Source of the DNA: Cryptomeria japonica
Taxonomy: Eukaryota; Streptophyta; Pinopsida; Cupressales; Cupressaceae
Assembly (NCBI RefSeq): GCF_030272615.1
Contig: NC_081407.1
Span: forward strand, 149,297,744 to 149,361,743
Length of the DNA stretch: 64,000 nucleotides
Direction: 5' to 3'
The position numbers were made by a program, and so were the translations under genes. Of the stretch, positions 10,559 to 21,647 are shown piece after piece; position 1 is the stretch's first letter; each line of letters opens with the position of its first letter. The notes under the pieces are model-generated. The model searched no databases. It saw only the letters and a list, made by a program, of their open reading frames with translations, and had not been told where the DNA came from.

Positions 10559-12177
10559 TCTTGGCATTATGTGAACCGACATGGCATTATGTGAACCGAC
10601 ATGAAGACATAATGATATTGTATGTCGTCATTGATGTCAATATGAGACATAGTGTGAACCAGTACATGTGATAGGTGAAGAGAGAGGAACTGGCATATGT
10701 ATGAATCAGTTTATATGCCAAAGTGAAGCAGCATATTTGTTCAAGGTGAACCGGCATGTAGTTATGGGAACCGACACATGGAAGCATTGTATGACTACCG
10801 ATTAGTAGGTAGCTTCCACTTCGAGGTTTCCGGTTGGAGTACCTCAAGTCTGTGTGACTCAATCGGTGATCTTTGTGTGATGAGTTAGCAGTATGATGAA
10901 GGATAGATCGTGTTGCCACGTAAGCTTTGTGTGCATGAAGGATCTTGCATGAAGATGACTATTCCTATCTACCTCAGGAATGTGCGAAGTCTGTCAAATA
11001 GTGATAACATGTGATGGGTTATCAACCGCCATGAAAATGTTGGATAATGGATGATGGAGAATGTCTTGAGATTGATTCAAGATTGTTGCATTTAATGTAG
11101 CATGATTCAATGGTCAGGATCGAACCATTTGAATTGCTTAACCTGACAGGTTTAGGGTTTAGGGTTTTTGCTACCGACCTGTATGTTTGCTATAAGGTCG
11201 ATGTTGGGTTTCTTTCTGAGGTTGTTGGCAAAAGTTGTGAGTGTGTATCCAAGGAAAGTGATACGTGATTCTTGCCAGACCAAAGGAGAGAAGAGATACC
11301 TGCAAAGTGAATGTGCAGAAGGAAAAGAGGAGCCTAAATGGATCTACATTAGCATTAAGTGTTGTTAACAGATCATTGTAATACCTGTTGATCTCTAACC
11401 ACTTCAACAGTTGTAAAATCCCCTAACAGGGTAGCCTTAACTGGCTTGATTCAAAATCCCTTCAATTAGGTGGTCTTAACTGGCTTGCTTAAAATCCCTT
11501 AACTGGGTAACTCGAGGCTAATGAGTTCTGAGAAGCTAGAGAGCTTAGGAGATCCTTTCAGCTATTGAGTTCTTGAAATCCTCTAACAAGGTGACCCTAT
11601 CAGGTTTAACCCTTAACTAGGTATCCCTTAACCGGGTGATCCCTAATAGGATCGGTTCCTACCAGAACCTATTGTAATGTCCTTAACTGGACAAGGCTCC
11701 TAACAGAGCAGACTTCTAAAGAGTTCAAAAAGTAGCTTGTGGGTAATCATCCCCACTGTGGTTTTTTCCAGTTGGGTTTCCACATGAAAAAATATGTGTG
11801 TCATGTGAAATGCTTTTATCTTGTGATACTTTGTTTTACCTGTTAAGCACATGAAGGTTCTATGTTTTATGCCTGTCTATCAAACATATTGAACTCATTG
11901 TTGTGAAGATCCGATGGTTAAGTTTACTTGTTTATGCATGAGAATATAATGATACTATAGTATTGAGCTAAGAGGAAAGCTTATTGAGTGACCAGTTCAA
12001 GACTGATTGAGCTATACTGAATGTTACCAGTTGCACTTTGTTTTACCGGTATCCCTGTTTGTCAGTCATTTGGAATACTTGCTGTCAAACCGGTTTTGGA
12101 CTATATTTGTGTTGGTACTGATTCACCCCCCCCTCTTAGTACTAGTTTGGTACTAGTGGTTCATCATTGAGTTATCA
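10559..12177 (+). repeat. 5' LTR of Copia-2
   Basis: Pairs over its length with 16582-18204. It begins TCTTGGCATTATG where the other copy has TGTTGGCATTATG and ends GTTATCA. It holds a double TTTAGGG motif and a TATA-like box, and a run of C near the 3' end (12125-12134). The copies differ at many scattered transitions, so the insertion is old. Confidence 0.9.
11151..11197 (+). promoter_or_regulatory. Telo-box-like motif and TATA box in Copia-2 LTR
   Basis: TTTAGGGTTTAGGG (11151-11164) lies about 25 bp upstream of CTATAAGG (11190-11197). Both are repeated in the 3' LTR (17194-17207 and 17233-17240). The position fits the LTR promoter. Known: AAACCCTAA telo-boxes are promoter elements in plants; a role here is inference. 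Confidence 0.5.
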
Positions 12178-12191
12178 ATTGGTATCAGAGC
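12178..12191 (+). promoter_or_regulatory. Primer binding site of Copia-2
   Basis: ATTGGTATCAGAGC follows the LTR end. TGGTATCAGAGC is the usual plant copia site complementary to the 3' end of initiator Met-tRNA. Confidence 0.9.
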
Positions 12192-12246
12192 ACTCCAGGT
12201 CCTCTGTGTTGTAAGCTTAACCGCTTGAGGAAAAGATCCTAGTCAA

Positions 12247-13263
12247 ATGATGAAGAGGGAAGGTCCAAAGTTTAATAGGGAAAATTTTGGTATATGGAAA
12301 GATAGGATGAAGATATTCATCAAAAGCATGGGTGTTCAACACTGGAGTTATGTTGAAAATGTATATGTTATTCCTACTGGTACTCTCATCGATGACCAAA
12401 TGAGAGAGATACAAGAAAATGGGCAAGTCATGGGAGCCCTTATCAGTAGTCTATCTGACATTGAGTTTATTGATGTTCAGGACAAGGCAAATCCCAAAGA
12501 GGTATGGGATGCTCTTGAAAAAATCTATGGTGGTGATGAGCATGTAAAACAAGCTAAGGAAGAGAGCCTGAGAGGGAAGTTTGAAGACATGCGGATGGTT
12601 GAAGGAGAGATCATTCAATAGTATGGAATAAGAATCAAAATAGTTGTTGGAGAAATAAAGAGTGTAGTTGACAAAATAGAAGATTCCACTATGGTAAGCA
12701 AAGTCCTGAGATTCCTGTTGCCGGTCTATGCAATAAGGGTTGTTGCTATTCAGGAGCTGAGATCAATAGACAAGTCTATGGCATCCTTGGACTCCATCAT
12801 AGCCAAGTTGATAGCCTATGAGCTAAATAGTTTTGATGGTAATGTCCAAAAGACAGAATTAGCTTTTAGAGCCTTTGCTATACCTTCCAGAAAAGGAAAA
12901 GAGGCTAGCACTAGTGGGGAACCTAATCAGAGCAGAGAAATGAAGGATGAAGAGTTTCTGATGGAATTTGAAGCACTTCTTGCCAGGAAATTCTCAAAAG
13001 GGACTGGTAAATACAAAGGTAAGCTACCTTTCAAATTTTTCTCTTATAACCGAATAGGAAATATTGCTATGAACTGTCCTAATAGTGACAACAAGGATAA
13101 ATTGGAAAGGTTCAAGAAATTCAAAGGAGGAAACCGGAGAAATTGTTTTATGGCAGTTGATGAAGGTGTCACAGATGAGGAATCAGAAGATGAAGAGAAT
13201 GAAGACATTGTATTTGTTGATGTAAAAGAAGATGTGGCAGACAAGAAGGCTCTTGTCTCTTAG
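12247..13263 (+). pseudogene. Copia-2 gag
   Basis: Starts at ATG 12247, about 70 bp after the LTR, and encodes a copia-type capsid protein: FNRENFGIWKDRMKIFIKSM at the N-terminus and the conserved VWDALEKIYGGDEHVKQAK block near residues 88-106. The zinc knuckle near 13030-13079 is ruined: two of its Cys and its His are replaced (FFSYNRIGNIAMNC). In-frame stops at 12619-12621 and 13261-13263 are both TAG where CAG fits. An acidic tail (DEESEDEENED) precedes protease. Gag would package element RNA into particles; this copy cannot. Confidence 0.85.
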
Positions 13264-16200
13264 TTTGATGATTCTAATGAGTGGATCATTGACAGTGGTT
13301 GTTCTCACCATATGATTGGTGACCGGAGCAATTTTCTATCCTTAGAGGAGTATGATGGTGGTGTGGTTCACTTTGGCAATGATGCACCATGCATGGTCAA
13401 AGGAAGAGGGTCCATCTCTTTGAATGGAAAGAGTAGTGCTGAAAATGTGTACTAGGTTGATGGTCTCAGACACAACCTTCTAAGTGTTGCCCAGCTAAAT
13501 GACAGTGGTCTCACTCTGCAATTCAAGAATGGAGTTTGCAGAATGAAAGGTAAAGATGGTAAATTAGTAGCCACCTGCATGCAGACTAAAGGTAACCTAT
13601 TTCATTTGAATGCAAATATAAGTACATTTCTTATGGCTAAGCTTGATGATAGCTGGATATGGCATAGGAGATTCTACCATGTGAACTTTGATAACATTGT
13701 GAAGGCTAGTAAGATCAAGGCAATTAGAAGGTTGCCGGTGCTGAGCAAACCGGATAATACCTTGTGTAGAGAATGTCAATTGAGGAAAATGTCTTCCTCA
13801 ACCTTTAAAGGTAAATCTTTCACTGCTGACAACTTGCTTGATCTTGTGCATACTGATTTATGTGGTCCTATGAAAACTAGAAGTGTGTAGGGTGATAGGT
13901 ACTTCATGATTCTCATTGATGACTCCTCAAGAATGATGTGGGTCACATTCTTGAAAGACAAGTCTGAAGCTTTTGGGAAATTCAAAGCTTTCAGAGCATT
14001 AGTGGAGAAGGAAAGTAGTAAAAGGATCAAATGTCTCAGAATTGATCAAGGAGGGGAATTCACTTCCAGTGAATTCAACAAGTATTGTGAAGAATTTGGC
14101 ATCAAGAGACAACTGTCTGCCCCCCGGACTCCATAGTAGAATGGCCTAGCAGAGAGGAATAACTGGACTGTGGCTGAAGTAGCTAGAACCATGTTGATCC
14201 AAGGGAAGATAGCTCACACCTTTTGGAGAGAAACGGTGAGCATTGTAGTCTACACTATGAACCGTGTACTCATAAAAAAGGGTAAGGACAAAACTCCTTA
14301 TGAGTATTGGATCGGTAAGACACCTGTGGTTAACTACTTTAAGGTATTTGGTAGCAATTGTTACATCAAGAGAAGTGAACATCAGGGTAAATTTGAAGCT
14401 AAATGTGATGAGGGAATATTTCTAGGATATTCCACCAAGAGTAAAGCTTTCAAGTGCTACAACAATAGGACTCAGAGAATTATGGAAAGCATCAATGTAA
14501 GAGTTGATGAATCCTTTGAGAAGACTAAGGAAACTGGCAATGAGCAAGCTGTAAATGAACCGGTTACAACCTTTTGGGAACCGGTTGTCAATCAACCGAG
14601 TACCAGTAATAGTGTTCCTGAACCGGTGAATGTTGACACTGATGAAGATGAGGATGAAGAAGAAAAGCAAGAAGAACCAGTTAAGACCATTCCTCAGTAT
14701 GTCAAGTTGAATCATGATCCCAAGAAGATCATAGGTGATAAGGATGCAGGAATCCTTACCAGAAGAAAGATCAGAGAAAACTCATGTATGATCTCTGAAT
14801 TTGAGCCTAAGTCATTCAAAGAGGCTCATAAAGATGAAGATAGGATCAAGGCAATAGAAGAAGAACTTGACCAGATAGAGAAAAATGGTACATGGTCCTT
14901 GGTACCCAAATTGGAGCATAAAAATGTCATTGGCACCAAATGGGTGTTCAGAAATAAGTTGAATGAGGATGGCACAGTGATTAGGAATAAAGCCAGACTG
15001 GTATGCAAAGGATATGCTCAAGAAGAAGGTGAAGACTATGGGGAAACCTTTGCTCCTATAGCCAGATTGGAAGGAGTTCGTATGCTTCTTGCATATGCAA
15101 CTTTTAAGAGATTCAAGGTATATCAAATGGATGTAAAATCTGCATTCCTAAATGGTGTACTTGAAGAGGAGGTGTATATTGAGCAACCAGATGGGTTTAC
15201 CCTATCTGAAGACAGTGACATGGTATGTAGGCTACATAAAGCATTATATGGTCTAAAGCAAGCACCTAGGGCATGGTATGAGCGCCTACATTCCCATCTT
15301 GTGAAGATTGGATTTGAGAGAACAAGTGAAGATAGCAATATCTACTTGAAGTCTAAAGGAGATTAGATTCTAATCTGTGAAGTTTTTGTTGATGACATCA
15401 TCTTTGGTGGAGATGACAAGATGAGTCATGAGTTTGCTGATGAGATGAAGAAAGAGTTTGAGATGTAACTCATAAGGGAGATTAAGTTCTTCATTGGACT
15501 ATAGATCTAGCAGATAGAAGATGGAATCTTCATCACTCAGTCCAAATATGTCAAAGAGGTGTTGAAGACTTTTGGCATGGAAGATAGTAAACCGGTTGGT
15601 ACACCGATGGTGACCGGTTGCAAATTGACAAAAGAGGATGATTCCGCACTAGTTGATGAGAAGGAATACCGGTCAATGATTGGTAAGTTGAATTATGTAG
15701 TGCATAGCAGACCAGATATTGCACATGTAGTTGGCATCACTGCAAGGTTCTAGAAGAGTCCAAGAGAATCTCACTTGATTGCAGTCAAGAAAATTCTTAG
15801 GTATCTGAAGGGAACAACTGACTATGGATTGTGGTACCCATACAACAATAATTTCAATCTGGAAGTGTTCACAAATGCTAATTGGGCCGGTAATGTGGAT
15901 GACCGGAAGAGCACAACCAATGGTGCATTCTTTCTCGGTGGTAGACTGGTCTCATGGATGAGTAAAAAGAAGAGTTGTATCTCTCAGTCTATAGTGGAAG
16001 CGGAGTATGTTGCAGCCTTCATGAACCACACTCAGACAATCTAGATGAAGCATGTACTAGAAGGCTTCAAGATCCTTGTATCTGAACTAGTAAGTATATT
16101 CTGTGACAACACAAGTGCTATCAATATATCAAAGAATCTGGTTTTACATTCTAGAACCAAGCATTTTGAACTTAAGTATCATTTCTTGAGGGAAAAAGTT

Positions 16201-16338
16201 TAGAATAAAGAAATTGCACTAGAGCATGTGTCCAGTAAGGAGCAGTTAGCAGACATATTCACCAAGCCTCTCCCAAAGACAACATTTGTGCATTTGAAAG
16301 GTGAATTAGGGGTATTTCCCCTTCAGGAGGTGAACTAA
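13264..16338 (+). pseudogene. Copia-2 pol: protease, integrase, RT, RNase H
   Basis: Continues in the gag frame to TAA 16336-16338. Protease: WIIDSGCSHHM near 13282. Integrase: pre-integrase His and CRECQ near 13660-13790, HTDLCGP, DQGGEF and the GLAERNN Glu region near 14145. RT: about 14860-15560 with [11 protein letters not shown] and the catalytic FVDD at 15387-15398. RNase H: about 15880-16300 (EAEYVAAF, FCDNTSAINISKN, ADIFTKPL). At least ten in-frame stops (13453, 13888, 14134, 14137, 15364, 15466, 15496, 15502, 15751, 16042, 16201), every one explainable by a single C-to-T or G-to-A change, with no frameshift over 4.1 kb. Confidence 0.88.
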
Positions 16339-16565
16339 AAGTGATTGTTTCACATCAATCAGGTACTAGAAAGACAAATTTTTGGTTGATTGGTGTGTTG
16401 AAGGATGCTACTCCTCAGGGGGAGCAACATGATGAAATAGTGATGATTGTACCTCCACTTTGGCATTGTTGTCAAAGGGGGAGAAGGTGTGAAGCGAAAA
16501 GATATTTGCATCAAATGGGGAGAAGATGTGAAGCAAAGAAGATATCTTTTGTATATTGCCATCAA
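16339..16565 (+). other. Copia-2 untranslated 3' tail
   Basis: Purine-rich non-coding tail with repeated AAAGGGGGAGAAG-like stretches at about 16477 and 16515, upstream of the real polypurine tract. Confidence 0.6.
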
Positions 16566-16581
16566 TGCCAAAGGGGGAGAT
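16566..16581 (+). promoter_or_regulatory. Polypurine tract of Copia-2
   Basis: GCCAAAGGGGGAGAT directly before the LTR start TGTTGGC. The same tract precedes the LTRs of Copia-3 (47319) and Copia-5 (minus strand, 54051). Confidence 0.85.
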
Positions 16582-18204
16582 TGTTGGCATTATGTAAACT
16601 GGCATGGCATTACGTGAACCAGCATGAAGACATAATGATATTGTATGTTGTCATTGATGTCAATATGAGACATGGTGTGAACCGACACATGTGATAGGTG
16701 AAGAGAGAGGAACCGACATATGTATGAACCGGTTTATATGCCAAAGTGAAGCGGCATATTTGTTCAAGGTGAATTGGCATGTAGTTATGGGAACCGACAT
16801 GTAGTTATGGGAACCGGGACATGGAAGCATTGTATGACTACCGGTTGGTAGGTAGCTTCCACTTCGGGGTTTCCACTTGGAGTACCTCAAGTCTATGTGA
16901 CTCAATTGGTGATCTTTGTGTGATGAGTTAGCAATATGATGAAGGACAGATCATGTTGCCATGTAAGCTCTATGTGCATGAAGGATCTTGCATGAAGACG
17001 ACTATTCTTATCTACCTCGGGAATGTGCAAAGTCTGTCAAATGGTGATAACATGTGATGGGATATCAACCGCAATGAAAACGGTGGACAATGGACGATGG
17101 AGAATGTCTTGAGATCAATTCAAGATTGTTGCATTTAATGCAGCATGATTCAACAGTCAAGATCAAACCATTTGAATTGCTTAACCTGATAGGTTTAGGG
17201 TTTAGGGTTTTTGCTACCAACCTGTATGTTTCCTATAAGGTCGATGTTGGGTTTCTTTCTAAGGTTGTTGGCAAAATTTGTGAGTGTGTATCCAAGGAAA
17301 GTGAGACGTGATTCTTGCCAGACCAAAGGAGAGAAGAGATACCTACAAAGTGAATGTGGAGAAGGAAAAGAGGAGCCTAAACAAATCTGCATTAGCATTA
17401 AGTGTTGTTAACAAATCATTGTAACACCTGTTGATCTCTAACCACTTTAATAGTTGTAAAATCCCCTAATAGGGTAGCCTTAACTAGCTTGATTCAAAAT
17501 CCTTAAATCGGGTGGTATTAACCGGCTTGCTTAAAATCCCTTAACCGGGTAACTCGAGGCTAATGAGTTCTGAGAAGCTAGAGAGCTTAGGAGATCCTTT
17601 CAGCTATTGAGTTCTTGAAATCCTCTAACAAGGTGACCCTATCGGGTTTAACCCTTAACCGGGTGATCCCTAATAGGTTCGGTTCCTACCAGAACCTATT
17701 GTAATGTCCTTAACTGGACAAGGCTCCTAATAGAGCGGACTTCTAAAGAGTTCAAAAAGCAGCTTGTGGGTATTCATCCCCACCGTGGTTTTTCCTAGTT
17801 GGGTTTCCACGTGAAAAAATATGTGTGTCATGTGAAATGCTTTTGTCTTGTGATGCTTTGTTTTACTTGTTAAGCACATGAAGGTTCTATGTTTTATGCC
17901 TGTCTATAAAACATATTGAACTCACTATTGTGAAGATCTGATGGTTAAGTTTACTTGTTTATGCATGAGAATATAATGATTCTATAGTATTGAGCTAAGA
18001 GGAAAGCTTATTGAGTGATCGGTTCAAGACTGATTGAGCTGTACTAAATGTTACTGGTTGCACTCTATTTTACCGGTATCTGTATTTGTCAGTCATTTGG
18101 AATACTTGCTGTCAAATCAGTTTTGGACTGTATTTGTGTTGGTACTGATTCACCCCCCCCTCTTAGTACCGGTTTGGTACTAGTGGTTCATCATTGAGTT
18201 ATCA
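16582..18204 (+). repeat. 3' LTR of Copia-2
   Basis: TGTTGGCATT...GTTATCA, 1623 bp, matching 10559-12177. A short local duplication (CATGTAGTTATGGGAACCG at 16779-16817) is present here only. Confidence 0.92.
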
Positions 18205-18748
18205 AGAATGTCTGGTAGCCTATCACCATGCAAGCATAATTGACTAGATCGTCCTTGATTTTATTGACGGTTATACCTCGTGAGTCGCTCACTGAACCAG
18301 TGAGTTTGGACATTTCAGTCTTGCTTACCGTCCTTAGGGCTGGCACTTCCCCTATATTGCAGAAACTAGTGACGACATGAATTGCTTGTGGTGTAATATC
18401 ATGTGTTCTTTCCAAGTACATCTTGTCACCATGAACTCTACTCAAAATGATCCTAATGTGATCATCTGTGAAATCCTCCAAGAAATAAACAACATTGTGG
18501 AGCTTCTTCTTCTCCAAAATACTATACTCCGGTTTGATCTTTTTATCTTTTCCACAAAATAAACCTAGCTGTGAGTGAATTGCTAGAGACCCTAGGTCTT
18601 CGTTTTTACAATCTGTGTAATCTGAGATTCCCTCTTCTACTATCACACCAGTTGGAACTTGTGATAGGGCATTATATTTAGACTTGCGTTGAATAAAGCT
18701 TGCTAAATCGACAGATGCACTAGAACTAGTATGGGATGAAAAAGCCAT
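18205..18748 (-). pseudogene. Accessory ORF of the gag-only element, N-terminal part
   Basis: ATG at 18748 opens a frame without stops for about 180 codons up to the Copia-2 insertion. It begins MAFSSHTSSSASVDLASFIQ, with no signal peptide or membrane segment visible. With Copia-2 removed it joins in frame to the segment starting at 10558, giving about 1,115 codons in all. I do not recognise the family. A virus-like or structural role cannot be told from sequence. It follows gag by about 440 bp on the same strand, so it may be made as a separate product. Confidence 0.65.
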
Positions 18749-19191
18749 GATAGAAACTGAAGACTCAAAAAATACCTTTCAAAAATCGTGAATTTAGGGC
18801 TTTCAGATTCTTCTCCACCTCACACTCTATTAGTTGCAGAATCACTGCTTTGCGTTCTTCACTTGACCGTTTGCATTTTGAATTTGAATCTCCTTCAAGG
18901 TTCCTTAATTTCTCAGAATCGCAACACAAATCACTTTTCTTCGCTCTACACTTGAAAACGTTCTTCGCTCGAAAATTGATAGTGAGAAATGATTTGAAAA
19001 ATCCTTTTAAACATATTGCTCACCTACCATAATAAATGCTCCACTATTAGGGCTTAAACCCTAATTTTCCTTTTACCATTTCCGGTCCTCTGCCGACTAA
19101 TAGGTATCATACACCAGTTAAGGACTTTTGCCGGTATAAACTGGGGATTCAAAACATTTCATCATTTGCTCCTCCTAAGCTTTTTTGAAGC
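18749..19191 (-). other. Spacer between gag and accessory ORF
   Basis: No conserved coding region on either strand. It may carry a promoter, splice site or leader for the accessory ORF. Nothing specific is recognised. Confidence 0.4.
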
Positions 19192-20466
19192 TTAGTTTGC
19201 CAGTTCCGTGACTTCCACACTAGGTGCAGAAACTGGTTCCTCTTTCAACATTGTTGGTTTCATCTTCTAGGTCTTGTTCATATCCGTTTTAACAATTTCA
19301 ACATCAATGTTTCCTTCTAGAGTGACTAGCATATCATCAAATATGTTCTTTCTTGATCTACAAAATCTGGCAATGTGACCCGATTTGTTGTAGTGATAGC
19401 AGACCAATCCAGGTTCTCTCCAAGGTCCATTATTCATGTTGTCATTCTTCCTTCTGCATGTTGCAGCAGTGTGACCATGACCATGAGAGACCATACAGTT
19501 TTCTCTCCATTCAGTTGCTGCTTGATAGCCACCGCTTCTTGGTTGATGATTGAAGGCATTAAACCGGTTGTGATTCTGAATCACAAAAGGCTCAGGACCA
19601 ACTCCTTGGGTCCTCTAAGGATATCTTCCAGTGTTATTCATAACCAACCTGCATTCAGATGCTCTATGCCCAAACTTGTTGCATGCATAATAGTTACCAT
19701 TGAATTTATAGGATCTAGGCTTATCATTTAGAAAATAAGGAAAATTATTGTAAGCCTTACTCCTACACACATTGGGAGTATGTCCTTTAAGACAGTTAAC
19801 GCAAATACGTTTAAACTTTTGCTTACCTTTATCCTTTGATGCTGGTTGATTCTTTGATGTTCCAACATTTGTACTAGAGGTCCCAGCTTCCTCATGACCA
19901 AAATAACCAAGTCCATCAGTATCCTTGATAGGTTTGGCAGACTCAAGCTTTTTCTCTAGCTTGACAGTACTCTTGTTGAACTTAGCAAGTATTTCCTTTA
20001 ACTCAAAGAGTTCTTTGGAAATAGCAACACTTGTTTCCATTAGGTTTTCATTCTCAGAGATGACAATGTTCAGTTCTCCTTACATGTCTTCCTTTTCTAC
20101 TTTGCTCACATGAAGTTGAGCAGTTAGGGCACTGATCTCTTGCTTCAACTTAGAGTTTTCGTGAACTTTGTCTTTGACCAGATCTTTAGCTTTCCTCTAG
20201 TTCTCAAGCTCTTGGCACATTCAGATAGTCAGTCCTTCCAATTCTTTTCTTAGGTTGGAATTAGATTCATTCAGCTTTTCTACTTCTTGAATCAAGACTT
20301 CCATGTCTGCTTCATTAGAGGAACTATTTTCAGATAGCTCCATCAACTTTTCTACATGTTCTCTCCTTTTTGCTTGAGATACCTTGTATTTGACCATAAG
20401 ATCGTCATAGGCTTGCTCAGACTGAGTGAGCCGATGAGTAAGTTCCCTCAATGTGTATTCCCCCAT
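19192..20466 (-). pseudogene. Gag of the minus-strand element, four zinc knuckles
   Basis: ATG at 20466 lies about 40 bp after the primer site; TAA is at 19192-19194. The first half is coiled coil (LRELTHRLTQSEQAYDDLMV; AKRREHVEKLMELSE). The second half has four CCHC-type zinc knuckles or remnants: CVNCLKGHTPNVC, YACNKFGHRASEC, CMVSHGHGHTAATC and CYHYNKSGHIARFC. In three of them one Cys is replaced. In-frame stops include 20221, 20085, 19615 and 19267; no frameshift is seen. Gag-type RNA-binding protein; no protease or pol follows it. Confidence 0.75.
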
Positions 20467-20504
20467 ATCTCTTTCCAAGTGGTTAAACTTATAGAAAGGT
20501 AGGC

Positions 20505-20516
20505 TCTGATACCAAT
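20505..20516 (-). promoter_or_regulatory. Primer binding site of the gag-only element
   Basis: The minus strand reads ATTGGTATCAGAGCCT right after the LTR end TTCATCA. Met-tRNA type, as in Copia-2. Confidence 0.85.
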
Positions 20517-21647
20517 TGATGAATACTAAGAGGGGGGGGTGTTGAATTAGTAAGCCAAAAAACTTTGCACTTAAACACTTTGCTAGACTAATAGTAAACC
20601 AGTAAAACAATTTAGCAGAAAAACCGGTTAGCACACATGCAAACCAAATAGAAAATAATAGATTCACCCACAGAAGACAAACACCATAACACAAGAGATT
20701 TTGACATGGAAACCCAAATGGGAAAAACCACGGTGAGATGGAACTCACAAGTAACTATCTGCAGAATAGAAATCAGACCGGTTAAGGTCTTACAATGTTC
20801 TTTGCCAAAACAGATCTTGTTAGGAATCTCAATCTCTGTTAGGAGATAAGTCTGATTAAAGAATACCTTGCTAGAGGATTTTAGATCCATAGATGTGAAC
20901 CACCTTGATAGAGGATTTACAAAAGGGTTTTGGGCCTACCTGGTTAAGGGCTACAGACTTGTCGAAGATGTGAGTAATCAATAGGTGAGTGATCTAGCAA
21001 ATAACACAGATTGCTTGGTTAGATCTTGATAGCTCGTTCCTAATGCATTCCAGCATTACTTCAATCTTCTATACATTCATACTCTCTCTGACTCCTCAAC
21101 CACCTTAAACCCTAGCAACAACATCAACAACAACCTAAAACCCTAGACATGATGTCCTTATAAAGGAATTTGATTTCATGTCGGTCCAATAGGATTACAA
21201 TACAATTTCCTAGGTTCAATGCATCTAGATGTATCTGGTAACTCGACACAAAAAGCACTGTTAAAGTGTTGGAACCATCAAACAATCCATGGATGGTAAC
21301 TCATCACAAAATGCTGGTTGGTAACTCATCACAGAGTATTACCGGTTTATACAAAATACTAGTTCAAGCAAAATGCCGGTTGCTGGTTTGACAAAATGAA
21401 GACTGGGAAATATGTGTTCTGCTACTTTGATCCTTTGTGCCACTTGAGATCCTCAAACCACTTGTGGTTAACATGCCACTTCAGATCGGTAATTACTTTT
21501 TGTAAAACAACAATAGTCTAAGGACAATAATGCCTCATACCGGTTGGAACAATTTCTGGTTGAGCATAACTCATACATAAAAGTAGTTTCAATGCAAGTG
21601 TGTGTCCATCAATTACAATCATAACATAATCATAAAAAATGCCAACA
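20517..21647 (-). repeat. 5' LTR of the gag-only element
   Basis: The + strand reads TGATGAATAC...ATGCCAACA, so the minus strand is TGTTGGCAT...TTCATCA, with copia-type ends. A TATA-like box (TTTATAAGG, minus strand) is near 21160, and a G8 run (C on the element strand) is near 20530. The 3' LTR is outside the window, so the right boundary rests on the point where Copia-3 LTR sequence resumes (compare 21653 with 47908). Confidence 0.75.

Larger units (their letters stand above)
10559..18204 (+). mobile_element. Copia-2: complete but dead Sirevirus-like copia element
   Basis: Full-length structure: LTR 10559-12177, primer site, one gag-pol frame 12247-16338, polypurine tract, LTR 16582-18204, flanked by AGAAC/AGAAT. 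Order protease, integrase, RT, RNase H marks Ty1/copia. RT wording such as [19 protein letters not shown] suits the Sirevirus lineage (family knowledge, moderate certainty). It sits inside the accessory ORF of the minus-strand gag-only element. Confidence 0.9.
7701..21647 (-). mobile_element. Non-autonomous gag-only LTR element with accessory ORF
   Basis: Minus-strand element. Its 5' LTR is 20517-21647, its Met-tRNA primer site 20505-20516 and its gag 19192-20466. A very long accessory ORF starts at 18748 and ends at 7759. No protease, integrase, RT or RNase H reading is found on its strand. The accessory ORF is split by Copia-2 (10559-18204), and the 3' end is cut by the + strand gypsy, so the 3' LTR would lie left of the window. 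The LTR end (TTCATCA) and primer site resemble those of Copia-2, so a Sirevirus-like copia could have supplied its enzymes (inference). The element interrupts the 5' LTR of Copia-3. Confidence 0.7.

Noticed and set aside
11151-11169. Interstitial telomere array
   Set aside because: Only two TTTAGGG units, located at the same place in both LTRs of one element, so part of the LTR and not a telomere remnant.
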